Assembly (NCBI RefSeq): GCF_011303555.1
Contig: NZ_CP049868.1
Coordinates: 1,054,001 to 1,118,000, forward strand
Reading direction: 5' to 3'
Source: Pedobacter sp. HDW13
GTDB taxonomy: Bacteria > Bacteroidota > Bacteroidia > Sphingobacteriales > Sphingobacteriaceae
Length of the DNA stretch: 64,000 bases
Positions 17,547 to 26,676 of this stretch are shown piece by piece. How positions within the stretch are numbered: position 1 is the first letter of the stretch; each line of letters opens with the position of its first letter. Below the pieces are notes generated by a model. It was given only the letters and a program-made list of their open reading frames with translations, was not told where the DNA came from and made no database searches. Made by a program: the position numbers and the translations under genes.

Positions 17547-19391
17547 ATGCGTTATTTAAAGCTTTTTATTACTTTCTTCCTGTTAACAACAGGCTTCAAT
17601 CTTTCTGCACAACAAGCCGCTTCAAACCAGAAAATGCAATGGTTTGCCGATGCCAAACTAGGCATTTTCATTCACTGGGGTATTTATTCAGTTAATGGAA
17701 TTTCAGAATCGTGGTCGTTTTTTAACAACTACATTAACCATGATGCCTACATGAAACAACTGAACGGTTTTAATGCGGCCAAATACCAGCCAGCAGAGTG
17801 GGTAAACCTAATTAAAGAAAGTGGCGCTAAATATGCCGTAATTACGACAAAACATCATGATGGTGTTGCGCTTTGGGACAGTAAAATGCCAAATGCCACT
17901 ACGACAGTAAAACATAGTGCGGCAAAAAAAGATTTAATTACGCCATTTGTTGCCGACCTTAAAAAATCAGGATTAAAAACCGGTCTTTATTTTTCATTAC
18001 CAGATTGGAGTTATACGGATTATGATGGTTTTACGCGCGATAGAAAACGCTATGATTATAAACAAGACCCTGCCCGCTTTAAAAAATTCCAAAACTATTT
18101 TCAGGGGCAATTAAATGAGCTTTCTAACCAATACAACCCGGATTTGGTATGGTTTGATGGCGATTGGGAACATAGCGGTGAAGAATGGCAGGCCAAAAAC
18201 ATATTGGAAAACTTACGTAAAGTGAATCCTAATGTCATTATTAATTCGCGCTTAAATGGACATGGCGACTATGATACGCCCGAACAAGGTGTACCAGTGG
18301 TAAGACCCGCTTCACCAGAATGGGAACTTTGTTATACCATGAACGATTCGTGGGGGTACCAGCCATACGATAACCATTACAAATCATCAAACATGATTAT
18401 CCGCACCCTGGTTGACTGCATCAGTATGGGCGGGAATTTATTGCTCGATATCGGTCCAAAAGCTGACGGAACTATTGCACCAGAGCAGGTTAAAATATTA
18501 AAGGGACTGGGTCGCTGGACACAAAAACATGCAGAAGCCATTTATGGTACACAGGCCGGGATCTCGAATGGGCATATTGCAGGTAAAACTACCTTATCTA
18601 AAAACAAAGATGTATTGTACCTGTATCTCGATTATAAAACCAAAAACGGGATTTTACTGTCGGGTATAAAGTCAAAAATAAACAAAATTGAAGTGGTTGG
18701 CAGCAAAGCACAGCCATATACAATTAAATTAAATGAAACAGATTATCTCCTTAATTTTAAAGAAGCAGATTTTGATAGTGATGTAACCGTAGTAAAAGTA
18801 TCGTTAAATGGTCCTATCCAGTTAGCTGAAGATAAACAGGAAACGCTTTCATTAGCAGACTTGTATGCTGCACCAAAACAGCGGGGCTTAACCAATTTAA
18901 ACCTGAGCAAACTGGCTACTAATTTAAATTCAGGTATAAATGTATTTCAAAATACCAGTTTACCTGTTGATGGTTTAGATTTTAATCCGGGAATTAATAA
19001 TGTAGACCAAAAAATCAGCAACTGGGTAATTAAAAATGCCGAGGCGCTTTACAAAACCGGAAAAGGAATACCCAGTGGTCATTACCAAGGTAACACAGCC
19101 CTATCTGCCGATAAACAGACCCTTTACCTTTTTGTTGAAGGAAAACCGACCGGCCCTGTTGCGATAAAAGGTTTAAAAAACAATATAAGCCGCATTAGGG
19201 TAGTTGGCGAAGGTACCATGTTGAATCATGAAATTTACAATAAACTGTACTGGAGCAAAATACCTGGTATTGTTTACATCCCGATACCAGAAGACAAATT
19301 AGATAATGAACTAACGGTAATTGCAGTACTTTTAGATGGGCCGATTGATTTATACCGCGAAAAAGTTGGGGCAATAGAAAGCAATCTGTAA
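17547..19391 (+). CDS. Alpha-L-fucosidase (GH29) with duplicated C-terminal module
   Basis: Secreted GH29 enzyme of 614 residues that removes alpha-linked L-fucose. It has a signal peptide (about 1-21). The catalytic barrel contains LGIFIHWGIYS near 38-49, TKHHDG at 101-106 and the nucleophile Asp204 in LVWFDGDW. Beyond about residue 323 the protein carries two clearly homologous segments, 324-425 and 493-602, each reading roughly W-x4-AEA-x-Y-x-T-x2-GI-x2-GH, so the C-terminal beta-sandwich has been duplicated. It is followed by bshC after 69 bases. A second GH29 lies at 25143-26567. Confidence 0.92.
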   Translation: MRYLKLFITFFLLTTGFNLSAQQAASNQKMQWFADAKLGIFIHWGIYSVNGISESWSFFNNYINHDAYMKQLNGFNAAKYQPAEWVNLIKESGAKYAVITTKHHDGVALWDSKMPNATTTVKHSAAKKDLITPFVADLKKSGLKTGLYFSLPDWSYTDYDGFTRDRKRYDYKQDPARFKKFQNYFQGQLNELSNQYNPDLVWFDGDWEHSGEEWQAKNILENLRKVNPNVIINSRLNGHGDYDTPEQGVPVVRPASPEWELCYTMNDSWGYQPYDNHYKSSNMIIRTLVDCISMGGNLLLDIGPKADGTIAPEQVKILKGLGRWTQKHAEAIYGTQAGISNGHIAGKTTLSKNKDVLYLYLDYKTKNGILLSGIKSKINKIEVVGSKAQPYTIKLNETDYLLNFKEADFDSDVTVVKVSLNGPIQLAEDKQETLSLADLYAAPKQRGLTNLNLSKLATNLNSGINVFQNTSLPVDGLDFNPGINNVDQKISNWVIKNAEALYKTGKGIPSGHYQGNTALSADKQTLYLFVEGKPTGPVAIKGLKNNISRIRVVGEGTMLNHEIYNKLYWSKIPGIVYIPIPEDKLDNELTVIAVLLDGPIDLYREKVGAIESNL

Positions 19392-19446
19392 TTATTTAAC
19401 AAATGTAAAATAGTTAGCGCACTTTACGTTTATCCTTAAATTGCAT

Positions 19447-19454
19447 TACTTTCG
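19447..19454 (+). promoter_or_regulatory. Possible -7 element of bshC
   Basis: TACTTTCG, one mismatch from TAnnTTTG, 6 bases before the ATG. If used, the message would be almost leaderless. Weak. Confidence 0.25.
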
Positions 19455-19460
19455 CACATC

Positions 19461-21047
19461 ATGCAGGCAAAATATATCTCATATCATGAAACCGGATCGT
19501 TTTCAAAACTGGTTTTAGATTATATTAACAACGAAGAACAGCTTAAAGCTTTTTACAGTTACCGCCCCGATATGGCGGGTTTAGCCAGCGCAATTGAGCA
19601 TAGAAATTTTTTGGGTAACCGGACTACTTTAGTGCAGGTTTTACAAGATCAGTACCAGCATTTACAGCCCAATAAATCGGTTACTAAAAACATTGAGCTT
19701 TTAGGCCTCGATAATACTTTTACCGTAACTACCGGCCACCAGTTAAACCTGTTTACCGGCCCGCTTTATTTTATTTACAAAATTGTAACCACTATAAATT
19801 TAGCCATTGAGCTAAAAATTGCACATCCTGATAAAAACTTTGTACCCGTTTACTGGATGGCTACAGAAGACCACGATTTTGATGAGATTAACCACGTGAG
19901 TGTTGATGAGAAAAACATCAGCTGGATACAGCAAACCAATGGCGCAACAGGTAGGTTAAGCACTAAAACAGTGGCCGCAGCGGTAACTGCATATAAAGGT
20001 TATCTGGGCATTTCAAGAAATGGAAAGCGAATTGCCAAGCTGGTTGAGCAGGCCTACCTGCAACATGATAACCTGGCCGATGCGACTCGCTTTTTGGTGA
20101 ATAACCTCTTCGAAAAATACGGATTGGTAATTGTAAATGCCGATGATGCACGCCTGAAGAAACAATTTGCGAATATCATTGCCGAAGATATTGTACATCA
20201 AAACAGTGCCAGGAATATTGATACCAGCTCCGAAAACCTCGAAAATTTAGGTTATAAAACCCAGGTGAACGGCCGTGATATTAATTTCTTTTACCTGAAC
20301 GATAACCTGCGCGAACGTTTGATTTTTGAACAAGGCAAATATCAGGTAAACCATACCAATATCAGTTTTACCGAAGCTGAATTATTGACCGAGATCGAAT
20401 CGCATCCCGAACGGTTTAGTCCGAATGTAGTAATGCGACCGATGTACCAGGAGGTAATTTTGCCCAACATTGCCTACATTGGCGGTGGCGCAGAGGTGGC
20501 ATACTGGATGCAGTTAAAAGCCAATTTCGATTATTACAAAGTAGATTTCCCTGTTCTATTGTTACGCAATTCGGCTTTGCTGATTGATAAACGCAGTGCA
20601 GAGAATTTATACAAACTGGGCTTTTCTTTAGAAGATATTTTCCTGCCGGTTGAAGAACTGAAAAATATCTGGGTAAAACGGAATACCACTGCACAGTTAA
20701 GTTTAGCCGACGAAACCAGGGCTATTAACAGCATTTTTGATCAAATTAAGCTAAACGCATACAAAATAGATAAAACTTTATCGGTTTCGACTGATACAGC
20801 AAAGCAACGCACTAACCATTTGCTGGCCAACCTGGAAAAAAAACTGTTCAGGGCCGAAAAACGCAAACACGAAATGGCGTTGCTGCAGATAGATAACGTT
20901 AAAAAAAGGCTTTTCCCAAATGGTACGCTGCAAGAACGCATACTGAATATTGCGCCTATGTACGTTAACTATGGAGAAGATTTCCTATCGTCGTGCATTG
21001 AAAATTTTGAACCGCTGGGCGGTGACTTTACTGTTTTATTACCTTAA
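19461..21047 (+). CDS. bshC: Bacillithiol biosynthesis cysteine-adding enzyme BshC
   Basis: Final step of bacillithiol synthesis: adds cysteine to glucosaminyl-malate. At 528 residues it has the normal length. The N-terminus (YISYHETGSFSKLVLDY) and TTGHQLNLFTGPLYFIYK are characteristic, as are VYWMATEDHDFDEINHV and the C-terminal coiled coil (about 440-480). bshA and bshB are not next to it. Its presence suggests the organism uses bacillithiol as a low-molecular-weight thiol, which is known for many Bacteroidota. Confidence 0.93.
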   Translation: MQAKYISYHETGSFSKLVLDYINNEEQLKAFYSYRPDMAGLASAIEHRNFLGNRTTLVQVLQDQYQHLQPNKSVTKNIELLGLDNTFTVTTGHQLNLFTGPLYFIYKIVTTINLAIELKIAHPDKNFVPVYWMATEDHDFDEINHVSVDEKNISWIQQTNGATGRLSTKTVAAAVTAYKGYLGISRNGKRIAKLVEQAYLQHDNLADATRFLVNNLFEKYGLVIVNADDARLKKQFANIIAEDIVHQNSARNIDTSSENLENLGYKTQVNGRDINFFYLNDNLRERLIFEQGKYQVNHTNISFTEAELLTEIESHPERFSPNVVMRPMYQEVILPNIAYIGGGAEVAYWMQLKANFDYYKVDFPVLLLRNSALLIDKRSAENLYKLGFSLEDIFLPVEELKNIWVKRNTTAQLSLADETRAINSIFDQIKLNAYKIDKTLSVSTDTAKQRTNHLLANLEKKLFRAEKRKHEMALLQIDNVKKRLFPNGTLQERILNIAPMYVNYGEDFLSSCIENFEPLGGDFTVLLP

Positions 21048-21105
21048 GCAAAAAGACTAAAGCTTAAAGCAAAATTTCCTGATTTCTCCTATTTGATATT
21101 AAAAA

Positions 21106-22194
21106 ATGAACTTCATCACCTTTTCTGAAACCAAACTAAGAGCATTTACCCACAGCGTTTTTAAAAAAATGGGTTGTTCTGATGCGCATGCCGAATTAGC
21201 TACCGATGTTTTGATCCGTTCAGATTTGCGTGGTATCGATTCGCATGGGGTTGCGCGCTTAAGCGGTTACGTTAGGCTTTGGGAAAAGAAACGGATTAAT
21301 GCTACTCCCAATATTAAAATTGTACACGGAACCCCAACTACCGCAACCATAGATGGTGATGCCGGTTTAGGTTTGGTAGTAGCACCTTTTGCCATGCAGG
21401 TAGCGATAGAAAAGGCCGAAAAATATGGCAGTGGCTGGGTATCAGTTAAAAACTCGAACCACTTTGGAATAGCCGGTTACCATGCACTAATGGCGGTAGA
21501 AAAAGATATGATTGGCATTAGCATGACCAATGCCAGCCCACTGGTTGCCCCTACCTATGCCAACGAACGTTTATTAGGTACTAACCCGATGTGTTATGCA
21601 TTCCCGGCAGGCAAATACCCGCCAGTTATTGTTGATATGGCCACCGCAGCAGCTGCTAATGGTAAACTTGAAATTGCACAAAGAGCTAACAAAAGTATTC
21701 CGGATGGCTGGGTACAGGACAAAGCCGGCGAAAACTCAAGCAATCCCAACGAACTAAAAAACGGTGGTTCACTCTTACCTTTGGGTAGTGATAAAGATCA
21801 TGGCAGCCACAAAGGATATGGTTTAAGCGCAACAGTTGATATTTTATCGGCTGTGCTATCAGGCGCAAATTACGGCCCCTGGGTGCCTCCCTTTGTCGCC
21901 TTTTTAGAACCCTCGGCCAACCCGGTTGGTGAAGGATTGGGTCACTTTTTAGGCGCGATGCGCGTAGATGGTTTCAGGCCAACCGAAGACTTTAAAAACC
22001 ACCTGGATAACTGGGTAGAGCGCTTCAAAAGTGCAAAAACCATCGATCCTGATAAAAAAGTAATTATCCCGGGCGAACCTGAGCATGAATTTGAGCAGGA
22101 AAGGAAAATTAGCGGTATCCCGCTGATAGATGTGGTGGTTAATGATCTGAATGAACTGGCAGAGAAGCTTGGAATTCCTGGTTTAAACGCATAA
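21106..22194 (+). CDS. Malate/L-lactate/ureidoglycolate dehydrogenase family (Ldh_2)
   Basis: NAD(P)-dependent 2-hydroxyacid dehydrogenase of the family that includes YlbC/AllD and sulfolactate dehydrogenase, unrelated to classical Ldh/Mdh. It has 362 residues with the conserved DLRGIDSHGVARL (about 35-47), KNSNHFGIAGYHA, NPMCYAFP and GHFLGAMRVD motifs. It follows bshC by 58 bases and may share its transcript. The substrate cannot be fixed from the sequence. Confidence 0.9.
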   Translation: MNFITFSETKLRAFTHSVFKKMGCSDAHAELATDVLIRSDLRGIDSHGVARLSGYVRLWEKKRINATPNIKIVHGTPTTATIDGDAGLGLVVAPFAMQVAIEKAEKYGSGWVSVKNSNHFGIAGYHALMAVEKDMIGISMTNASPLVAPTYANERLLGTNPMCYAFPAGKYPPVIVDMATAAAANGKLEIAQRANKSIPDGWVQDKAGENSSNPNELKNGGSLLPLGSDKDHGSHKGYGLSATVDILSAVLSGANYGPWVPPFVAFLEPSANPVGEGLGHFLGAMRVDGFRPTEDFKNHLDNWVERFKSAKTIDPDKKVIIPGEPEHEFEQERKISGIPLIDVVVNDLNELAEKLGIPGLNA

Positions 22195-22209
22195 AAAAAA
22201 TACGATTTG

Positions 22210-22338
22210 TCCGTAGATTTCCGAAAGGCGCTACGGATGCAAAAATGGAAAAGAGTCTGTGACTCGTTCTTTGTTATTGAGTTACAAACTCAACCTTATA
22301 GACCAAATCCGTAGAGACACTACGCTTAACTCTACGGA
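22210..22338. repeat. Paired inverted repeats in the Ldh/GH3 gap
   Basis: Between the convergent ldh and GH3 genes (gap 22195-22464), two hairpins share the arms TCCGTAG/CTACGGA: 22210-22237 and 22308-22338. Each arm of one can also pair with the other, giving a possible larger fold. No gene is present. Confidence 0.5.
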
Positions 22339-22382
22339 CAGAAGGTGAGAAACCGACCGATAAATCTTTACAGATTAAGAAA

Positions 22383-22416
22383 TAAAAAAGCCGCAAAACT
22401 AACCAGGTCTTGCGGC
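22383..22416 (-). terminator. Rho-independent terminator of the GH29-GH3 operon
   Basis: Minus-strand stem GCCGCAA/TTGCGGC (plus 22390-22396 and 22410-22416) followed by six T, 48 bases beyond the GH3 stop. Confidence 0.85.
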
Positions 22417-22464
22417 AACACGTATGATTATAACCCACCATACAAGGGCTGAGAATTATCTTTA

Positions 22465-25140
22465 TTACTTTACCGTTAGTGTTTCCTTTAATTGAAGTTC
22501 GCGGCTCGATGATCCGATCATTATCCTAAAATCTCCCTGCTCAATAACCGTTTTCAAATTAGCATTCAGCATCTGCAGCATTTCGGGTATAATTTTAAAG
22601 CTAATGGTCTTGCTTTCTCCTGCTTTAAGCCTAACACGCTCAAAGCCTTTAAGCTCCAATACGGGTCGCACTACACTGGCCAACATATCACGCAAATACA
22701 ATTGTGCGACTTCTTCTCCATCTCTATTGCCGGTATTTTTAAGGGTAAAGCTTACTGTAGTACTTTCATTTGCCTTAATTTCTTTCTTAGCCAATTCAAT
22801 ATTGCTGTATTCGAATGTGGTATAGCTTAAGCCATAACCAAACGGGAACAACGGTTCGCCACTTAAATTATTGTAATCGTCGCCCCTGCCTGTAGGTTTA
22901 TGGTTATAAACAAGCGGCAATTGCGCTTCATGAACGGGATACGTAATCGGAAGTCTGCCAGCAGGATTGTAATCTCCGAATAAAGTTTCGGCTACAGCAG
23001 TTCCGCCTTCTTCGCCCGGGTACCATACATTTAAAATAGCGGACGCATCGTTAATCCAGTTGCCCATCGTTATAGCACTGCCACCAACCAATAAAACCAC
23101 TACTGGTTTGCCTGTTTTAGCCATTTCCTGAATTAATTTTTCCTGGTTGCCCGGTAAGCCAAGCATGGCACGGTCCAAAAATTCTCCTTCTTTTATACCC
23201 GCAGCCACTACAATAGCATCGGCTTTTCTAGCCATTGTTTTGGCTTCATCCAATACTTTTGTCTCCTGATCTTCTATACCATAATTCCAGATTAGCTTAA
23301 TGTAGGCGTTACCTTTTGGTTCCTTAAACTCTACTTTAATGGGATAAGATTTACCCGCTTCAAAATTAAAAGCTTCGGTAAGGGTGTGGTAAGAAGCTTT
23401 GTTCCATTGGTCTATAATCAGCTTTCCATCCAGATACAAGCGATAACCATCATTACCGGCTAAACCGATTTGGAAAGTACCTGTTTTTAATGCCTTAATT
23501 TCTCCCTGCCACCGCACCGAGTAATTATCTGTTGCCAGTTTCTCGTTAGGCGAATAGAGTGTCCACATGAAATCGATTTGCTTATCGGTTCTGATTAACG
23601 TGGGATTGCCGGAAAGATCGGTTGTGTTAAAATATTCACCAGTTAATCCTTTTCCGTTTTTCGAACTGAGAAATGTAGAATCAATTACAGTATATTTTCT
23701 ATTTTCCCTAAAGCTCCCCTGGGTGTAATTAACCTGGGTTAAATTTCCTGCCCTGGATTTTATTCCATCTAAAATGCTGATTTTGCCTTGACCGGTTCCA
23801 CTGTAGCCTCCTAAACGAGCCTCTACAGCATCCTCTCCCAATACCAGGATATTTTTTGGTTGCTTTAGGGGCAATATATTTTGATTATTCTTTAGCAGTA
23901 CAAATGATTCTAAAGCTGATTTTTTAGCCAAATCTTTAGCTGAGAGATCAGTGAGCGACGCTTCTGCCGCTTTTTCTGAAACATAGGGATCCTCGAACAA
24001 GCCCAGTTCGAACTTAGCCCTTAAAACCCTCGAAACGGCATCATCAATACGTGCCTGTGGAATACTTCCATCTAAAAAAGGTGGTTTAAAAAGTTTATAA
24101 TGCTCGTACTCTACCTGAAAAATAACATCCAGTCCTCCGTTTAAAGCCTGCACAGTAGATTGCGCATAGTTTTTTGAAGTGTTATGCAATACATTGGCAC
24201 CACCTACTGCGCCCGCATCGGAGATAACAAAGCCTTTAAAACCCCAATCGTGCTTTAAAGTTTTGGTTAAAAGCCAGTAATTCGAAGTTGCAGGTGTTCC
24301 GTCAACACTGTTGTAAGAAGTCATTACCGAACGGATACCTGCCTTCTTTACCCCTTCTTCAAAGGCCGGAAAATGTATTTCTCTCAGAAACCTTTCTGTT
24401 TTTTGAATCGGGTAACTGTCTCTGCCACCATCACCAACATTGGCAATAAGGTGTTTTGGTGTAACCACAACGTTTTCCTTTTCGATGGCATTCATAAAAG
24501 CAAGGCCCATCACTTTGGTTAGATAGGGATCTTCACCGTAAGTTTCTTCCACACGCCCCCAACGCACATCATCGGCCATGTTTATTACTGGCGCCAATAC
24601 ATCTCTTATGCCCCTAACCTTGGCCTCGTGTGCTATTCTTTTACCAATACTGGCCATGGTTAATGTATCAAAAGTAGCGGCTAAGCCGATCGACTGTGGA
24701 AAAGCTGTTGCATTTTTTCGCACCAAACCATGCAAAGCTTCATCAAACACCAACATCGGAATACCAAGCCGGGTATGGTTAACCAGATAGCGTTGTAACT
24801 GGTTAACCTTTTTAGCGAGTGTAAAAGCGTTCTCGGTCGTATTGTAACTTAGCAATTGCTGGGCTTCGCCTGCCCCGCCCGATTGTGCACTAATTTGGAG
24901 ACCAAAAATTCCGTTTTTATAATGGTCTTTTGTTATTCCATCAACATCACCCGGCACCATAAATAACTGCCAGAATTTTTCTTCCGGCGTCATTCTCGAT
25001 ACCAGGTCTTTCACCCTTAAATCGATGCTGAGTTTTGGATTTTTATAGGGCGGTGTTTGTACGGTTTTCTTTTGCCCATAAACACCAGCCGAGAGTAATA
25101 ATGCCGAAAGTAAAAAGGTATTTCTTTTAAGGTTAAACAT
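22465..25140 (-). CDS. Glycoside hydrolase family 3 beta-glucosidase with PA14 domain
   Basis: Secreted GH3 enzyme of 891 residues. The first possible start is a GTG at 25143 overlapping the upstream stop; I use the ATG directly after it. A signal peptide (about 1-22) is followed by the barrel with KH at 229-230 and the nucleophile Asp308 in GFVISDAG. The alpha/beta sandwich is interrupted by a PA14 carbohydrate-binding domain (about 485-610, from LTGEYFN to LIWNYG). A fibronectin-III-like domain closes the protein. It is 2 bases downstream of a GH29 gene, so the pair probably strips one fucose-containing glycan. Confidence 0.94.
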   Translation of the reverse strand: MFNLKRNTFLLSALLLSAGVYGQKKTVQTPPYKNPKLSIDLRVKDLVSRMTPEEKFWQLFMVPGDVDGITKDHYKNGIFGLQISAQSGGAGEAQQLLSYNTTENAFTLAKKVNQLQRYLVNHTRLGIPMLVFDEALHGLVRKNATAFPQSIGLAATFDTLTMASIGKRIAHEAKVRGIRDVLAPVINMADDVRWGRVEETYGEDPYLTKVMGLAFMNAIEKENVVVTPKHLIANVGDGGRDSYPIQKTERFLREIHFPAFEEGVKKAGIRSVMTSYNSVDGTPATSNYWLLTKTLKHDWGFKGFVISDAGAVGGANVLHNTSKNYAQSTVQALNGGLDVIFQVEYEHYKLFKPPFLDGSIPQARIDDAVSRVLRAKFELGLFEDPYVSEKAAEASLTDLSAKDLAKKSALESFVLLKNNQNILPLKQPKNILVLGEDAVEARLGGYSGTGQGKISILDGIKSRAGNLTQVNYTQGSFRENRKYTVIDSTFLSSKNGKGLTGEYFNTTDLSGNPTLIRTDKQIDFMWTLYSPNEKLATDNYSVRWQGEIKALKTGTFQIGLAGNDGYRLYLDGKLIIDQWNKASYHTLTEAFNFEAGKSYPIKVEFKEPKGNAYIKLIWNYGIEDQETKVLDEAKTMARKADAIVVAAGIKEGEFLDRAMLGLPGNQEKLIQEMAKTGKPVVVLLVGGSAITMGNWINDASAILNVWYPGEEGGTAVAETLFGDYNPAGRLPITYPVHEAQLPLVYNHKPTGRGDDYNNLSGEPLFPFGYGLSYTTFEYSNIELAKKEIKANESTTVSFTLKNTGNRDGEEVAQLYLRDMLASVVRPVLELKGFERVRLKAGESKTISFKIIPEMLQMLNANLKTVIEQGDFRIMIGSSSRELQLKETLTVK

Positions 25141-25142
25141 CA

Positions 25143-26567
25143 CTATTCAGTTTCGGGTGTAAATGAAAATGCCAAGGCAATTTTTTCGTCGGTTTTCGGA
25201 AAGTCGAAATGTACTTTACCATCAACCAGTTTCCATTTTATTTTTTGGTTATTGTTTACAAGTGTAATGGCTGTTCCTTTTTTAGGAATACTGCCCTTCC
25301 ATGAAATTTCTTTAACAGGATTATTATCCAATAAACTGATGCCATAAACAGTTTTACCATCTTTACTTTGCGTAAACCAGTTTTGTCCGTCATGATAGTT
25401 TTTGGTTATCCTTGTGCCATATATTGCAGCACCATTTTTGGCAGTCCATTGTCCTACTTCGTCTAATCGGGCAATAACATTATCGGGCAAGGTACCATCG
25501 GCTTTAGGACCAATACCCAAAAGCAAACTACCACCTTTGGCAACGATTTCTACCAGTTTATGCACTACTTCGCGCGCAGGCTTATACCTGTCGTTCGCAA
25601 CAAAACCCCATGCCCCGCCTAACGTCATGCAGCTCTCCCAGGGATAATCTAATTGTGTTTCAGGAATTTTCTGTTCTGGTGTCTGGTAATTTTCGAACTG
25701 ACCATGTACAGTACGATCTACTATGATTAATCCGGGCTGTGCTTTTCTGGCATCGGCAGCAATTTTAGGCATATCAATATCCTGACTCCAATCGGGAATA
25801 GGTGCTCCCCACGAAAGTACTTCTTTGTTCACACTTGCGCGTGGACGTACCCAACCACCATCTAACCACAAAATATCGATGCTTCCGTAGTTGTTCATCA
25901 ACTCCCCAATTTGGTTTTGGGTAAAGCTTTTAAACTTATTCCAGCGCCATGGGTTCTTTCTAATGTCGTAATTGTTGTTTCTATTGGCTGTGGCATATTT
26001 ATCCCACCAATAATATTGCGAGTGCCAGTCGGGCTTAGAAAAATAAGCGCCAATCATGAAATTTTCTTTGCGGAACGCATCGAATACATATTTGGCTACA
26101 TCCTTTTTAGGATTATTGGCAAAAGGACCTTTGGCAATGCTAAAATCAGATTCTTTAGTATCGAACATGGCAAAACCATCGTGGTGCTTGGTGGTAAATA
26201 CCAGATATTTCATGCCCGCACTTTTACCAGCTTTGGCCCATTGTTCGGGATTAAATTTTGTTGGGTTAAACTTTTCGCTAAAACCCCAATACCATTTTTT
26301 ATAGTCTTCGTATTTAATCGTACTATCTCTATCTATCCAATCCTCAGAGCAGATCGACCATGATTCGATAATGCCGGGTACTGCATAAAGTCCCCAGTGA
26401 ATGATCATGCCGAATTTTTTATCCTGCCAAGATTCGAGCTTTTGTTTAACGGCAGCATCTTTAGGCCACTCGTAAATTTCCGATTGTGGCATAATATCGT
26501 TCTGCTGGGCGGAAGCGTTAAGTACAATAAGAACAAAACAGAAGAGGAAGTAAATTTTTATTTTCAT
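25143..26567 (-). CDS. Alpha-L-fucosidase (GH29), short form
   Basis: Secreted GH29 of 474 residues with a signal peptide (about 1-20). It shows FGMIIHWGLYAVPG, TKHHDG at 126-131 and the nucleophile Asp236 in ILWLDGGW. It lacks the duplicated C-terminal segments seen in the other GH29 of this window, and the two are distant in sequence. Its stop codon TAG lies 2 bases before the ATG of the GH3 gene, indicating translational coupling. The acid/base residue cannot be assigned with certainty in this family. Confidence 0.93.
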   Translation of the reverse strand: MKIKIYFLFCFVLIVLNASAQQNDIMPQSEIYEWPKDAAVKQKLESWQDKKFGMIIHWGLYAVPGIIESWSICSEDWIDRDSTIKYEDYKKWYWGFSEKFNPTKFNPEQWAKAGKSAGMKYLVFTTKHHDGFAMFDTKESDFSIAKGPFANNPKKDVAKYVFDAFRKENFMIGAYFSKPDWHSQYYWWDKYATANRNNNYDIRKNPWRWNKFKSFTQNQIGELMNNYGSIDILWLDGGWVRPRASVNKEVLSWGAPIPDWSQDIDMPKIAADARKAQPGLIIVDRTVHGQFENYQTPEQKIPETQLDYPWESCMTLGGAWGFVANDRYKPAREVVHKLVEIVAKGGSLLLGIGPKADGTLPDNVIARLDEVGQWTAKNGAAIYGTRITKNYHDGQNWFTQSKDGKTVYGISLLDNNPVKEISWKGSIPKKGTAITLVNNNQKIKWKLVDGKVHFDFPKTDEKIALAFSFTPETE

Positions 26568-26620
26568 TTGTGTATTATTTGTTTTGCAATGATGATAAAA
26601 CCATCATTAAGTATAAAATG

Positions 26621-26643
26621 TCCTGGCCAATAATTGGCCAGGA
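26621..26643 (-). terminator. Perfect palindrome between the M57 gene and GH29
   Basis: 10-bp perfect arms TCCTGGCCAA/TTGGCCAGGA with a 3-base loop, 34 bases beyond the stop of the M57 peptidase gene and upstream of GH29. The T tract after it on the minus strand is poor (CATTTTAT). It probably marks the end of the SusCD-haloperoxidase transcript, but an operator for the GH29 operon is possible. Confidence 0.5.
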
Positions 26644-26676
26644 TTAATCAATTTTTGTTACTCTTTTTATTTATTA

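Noticed and set aside
25141..25143. GTG as the start of the GH3 gene
   Set aside because: An ATG follows directly and leaves a 2-base gap to the upstream stop; the GTG would add only one residue.
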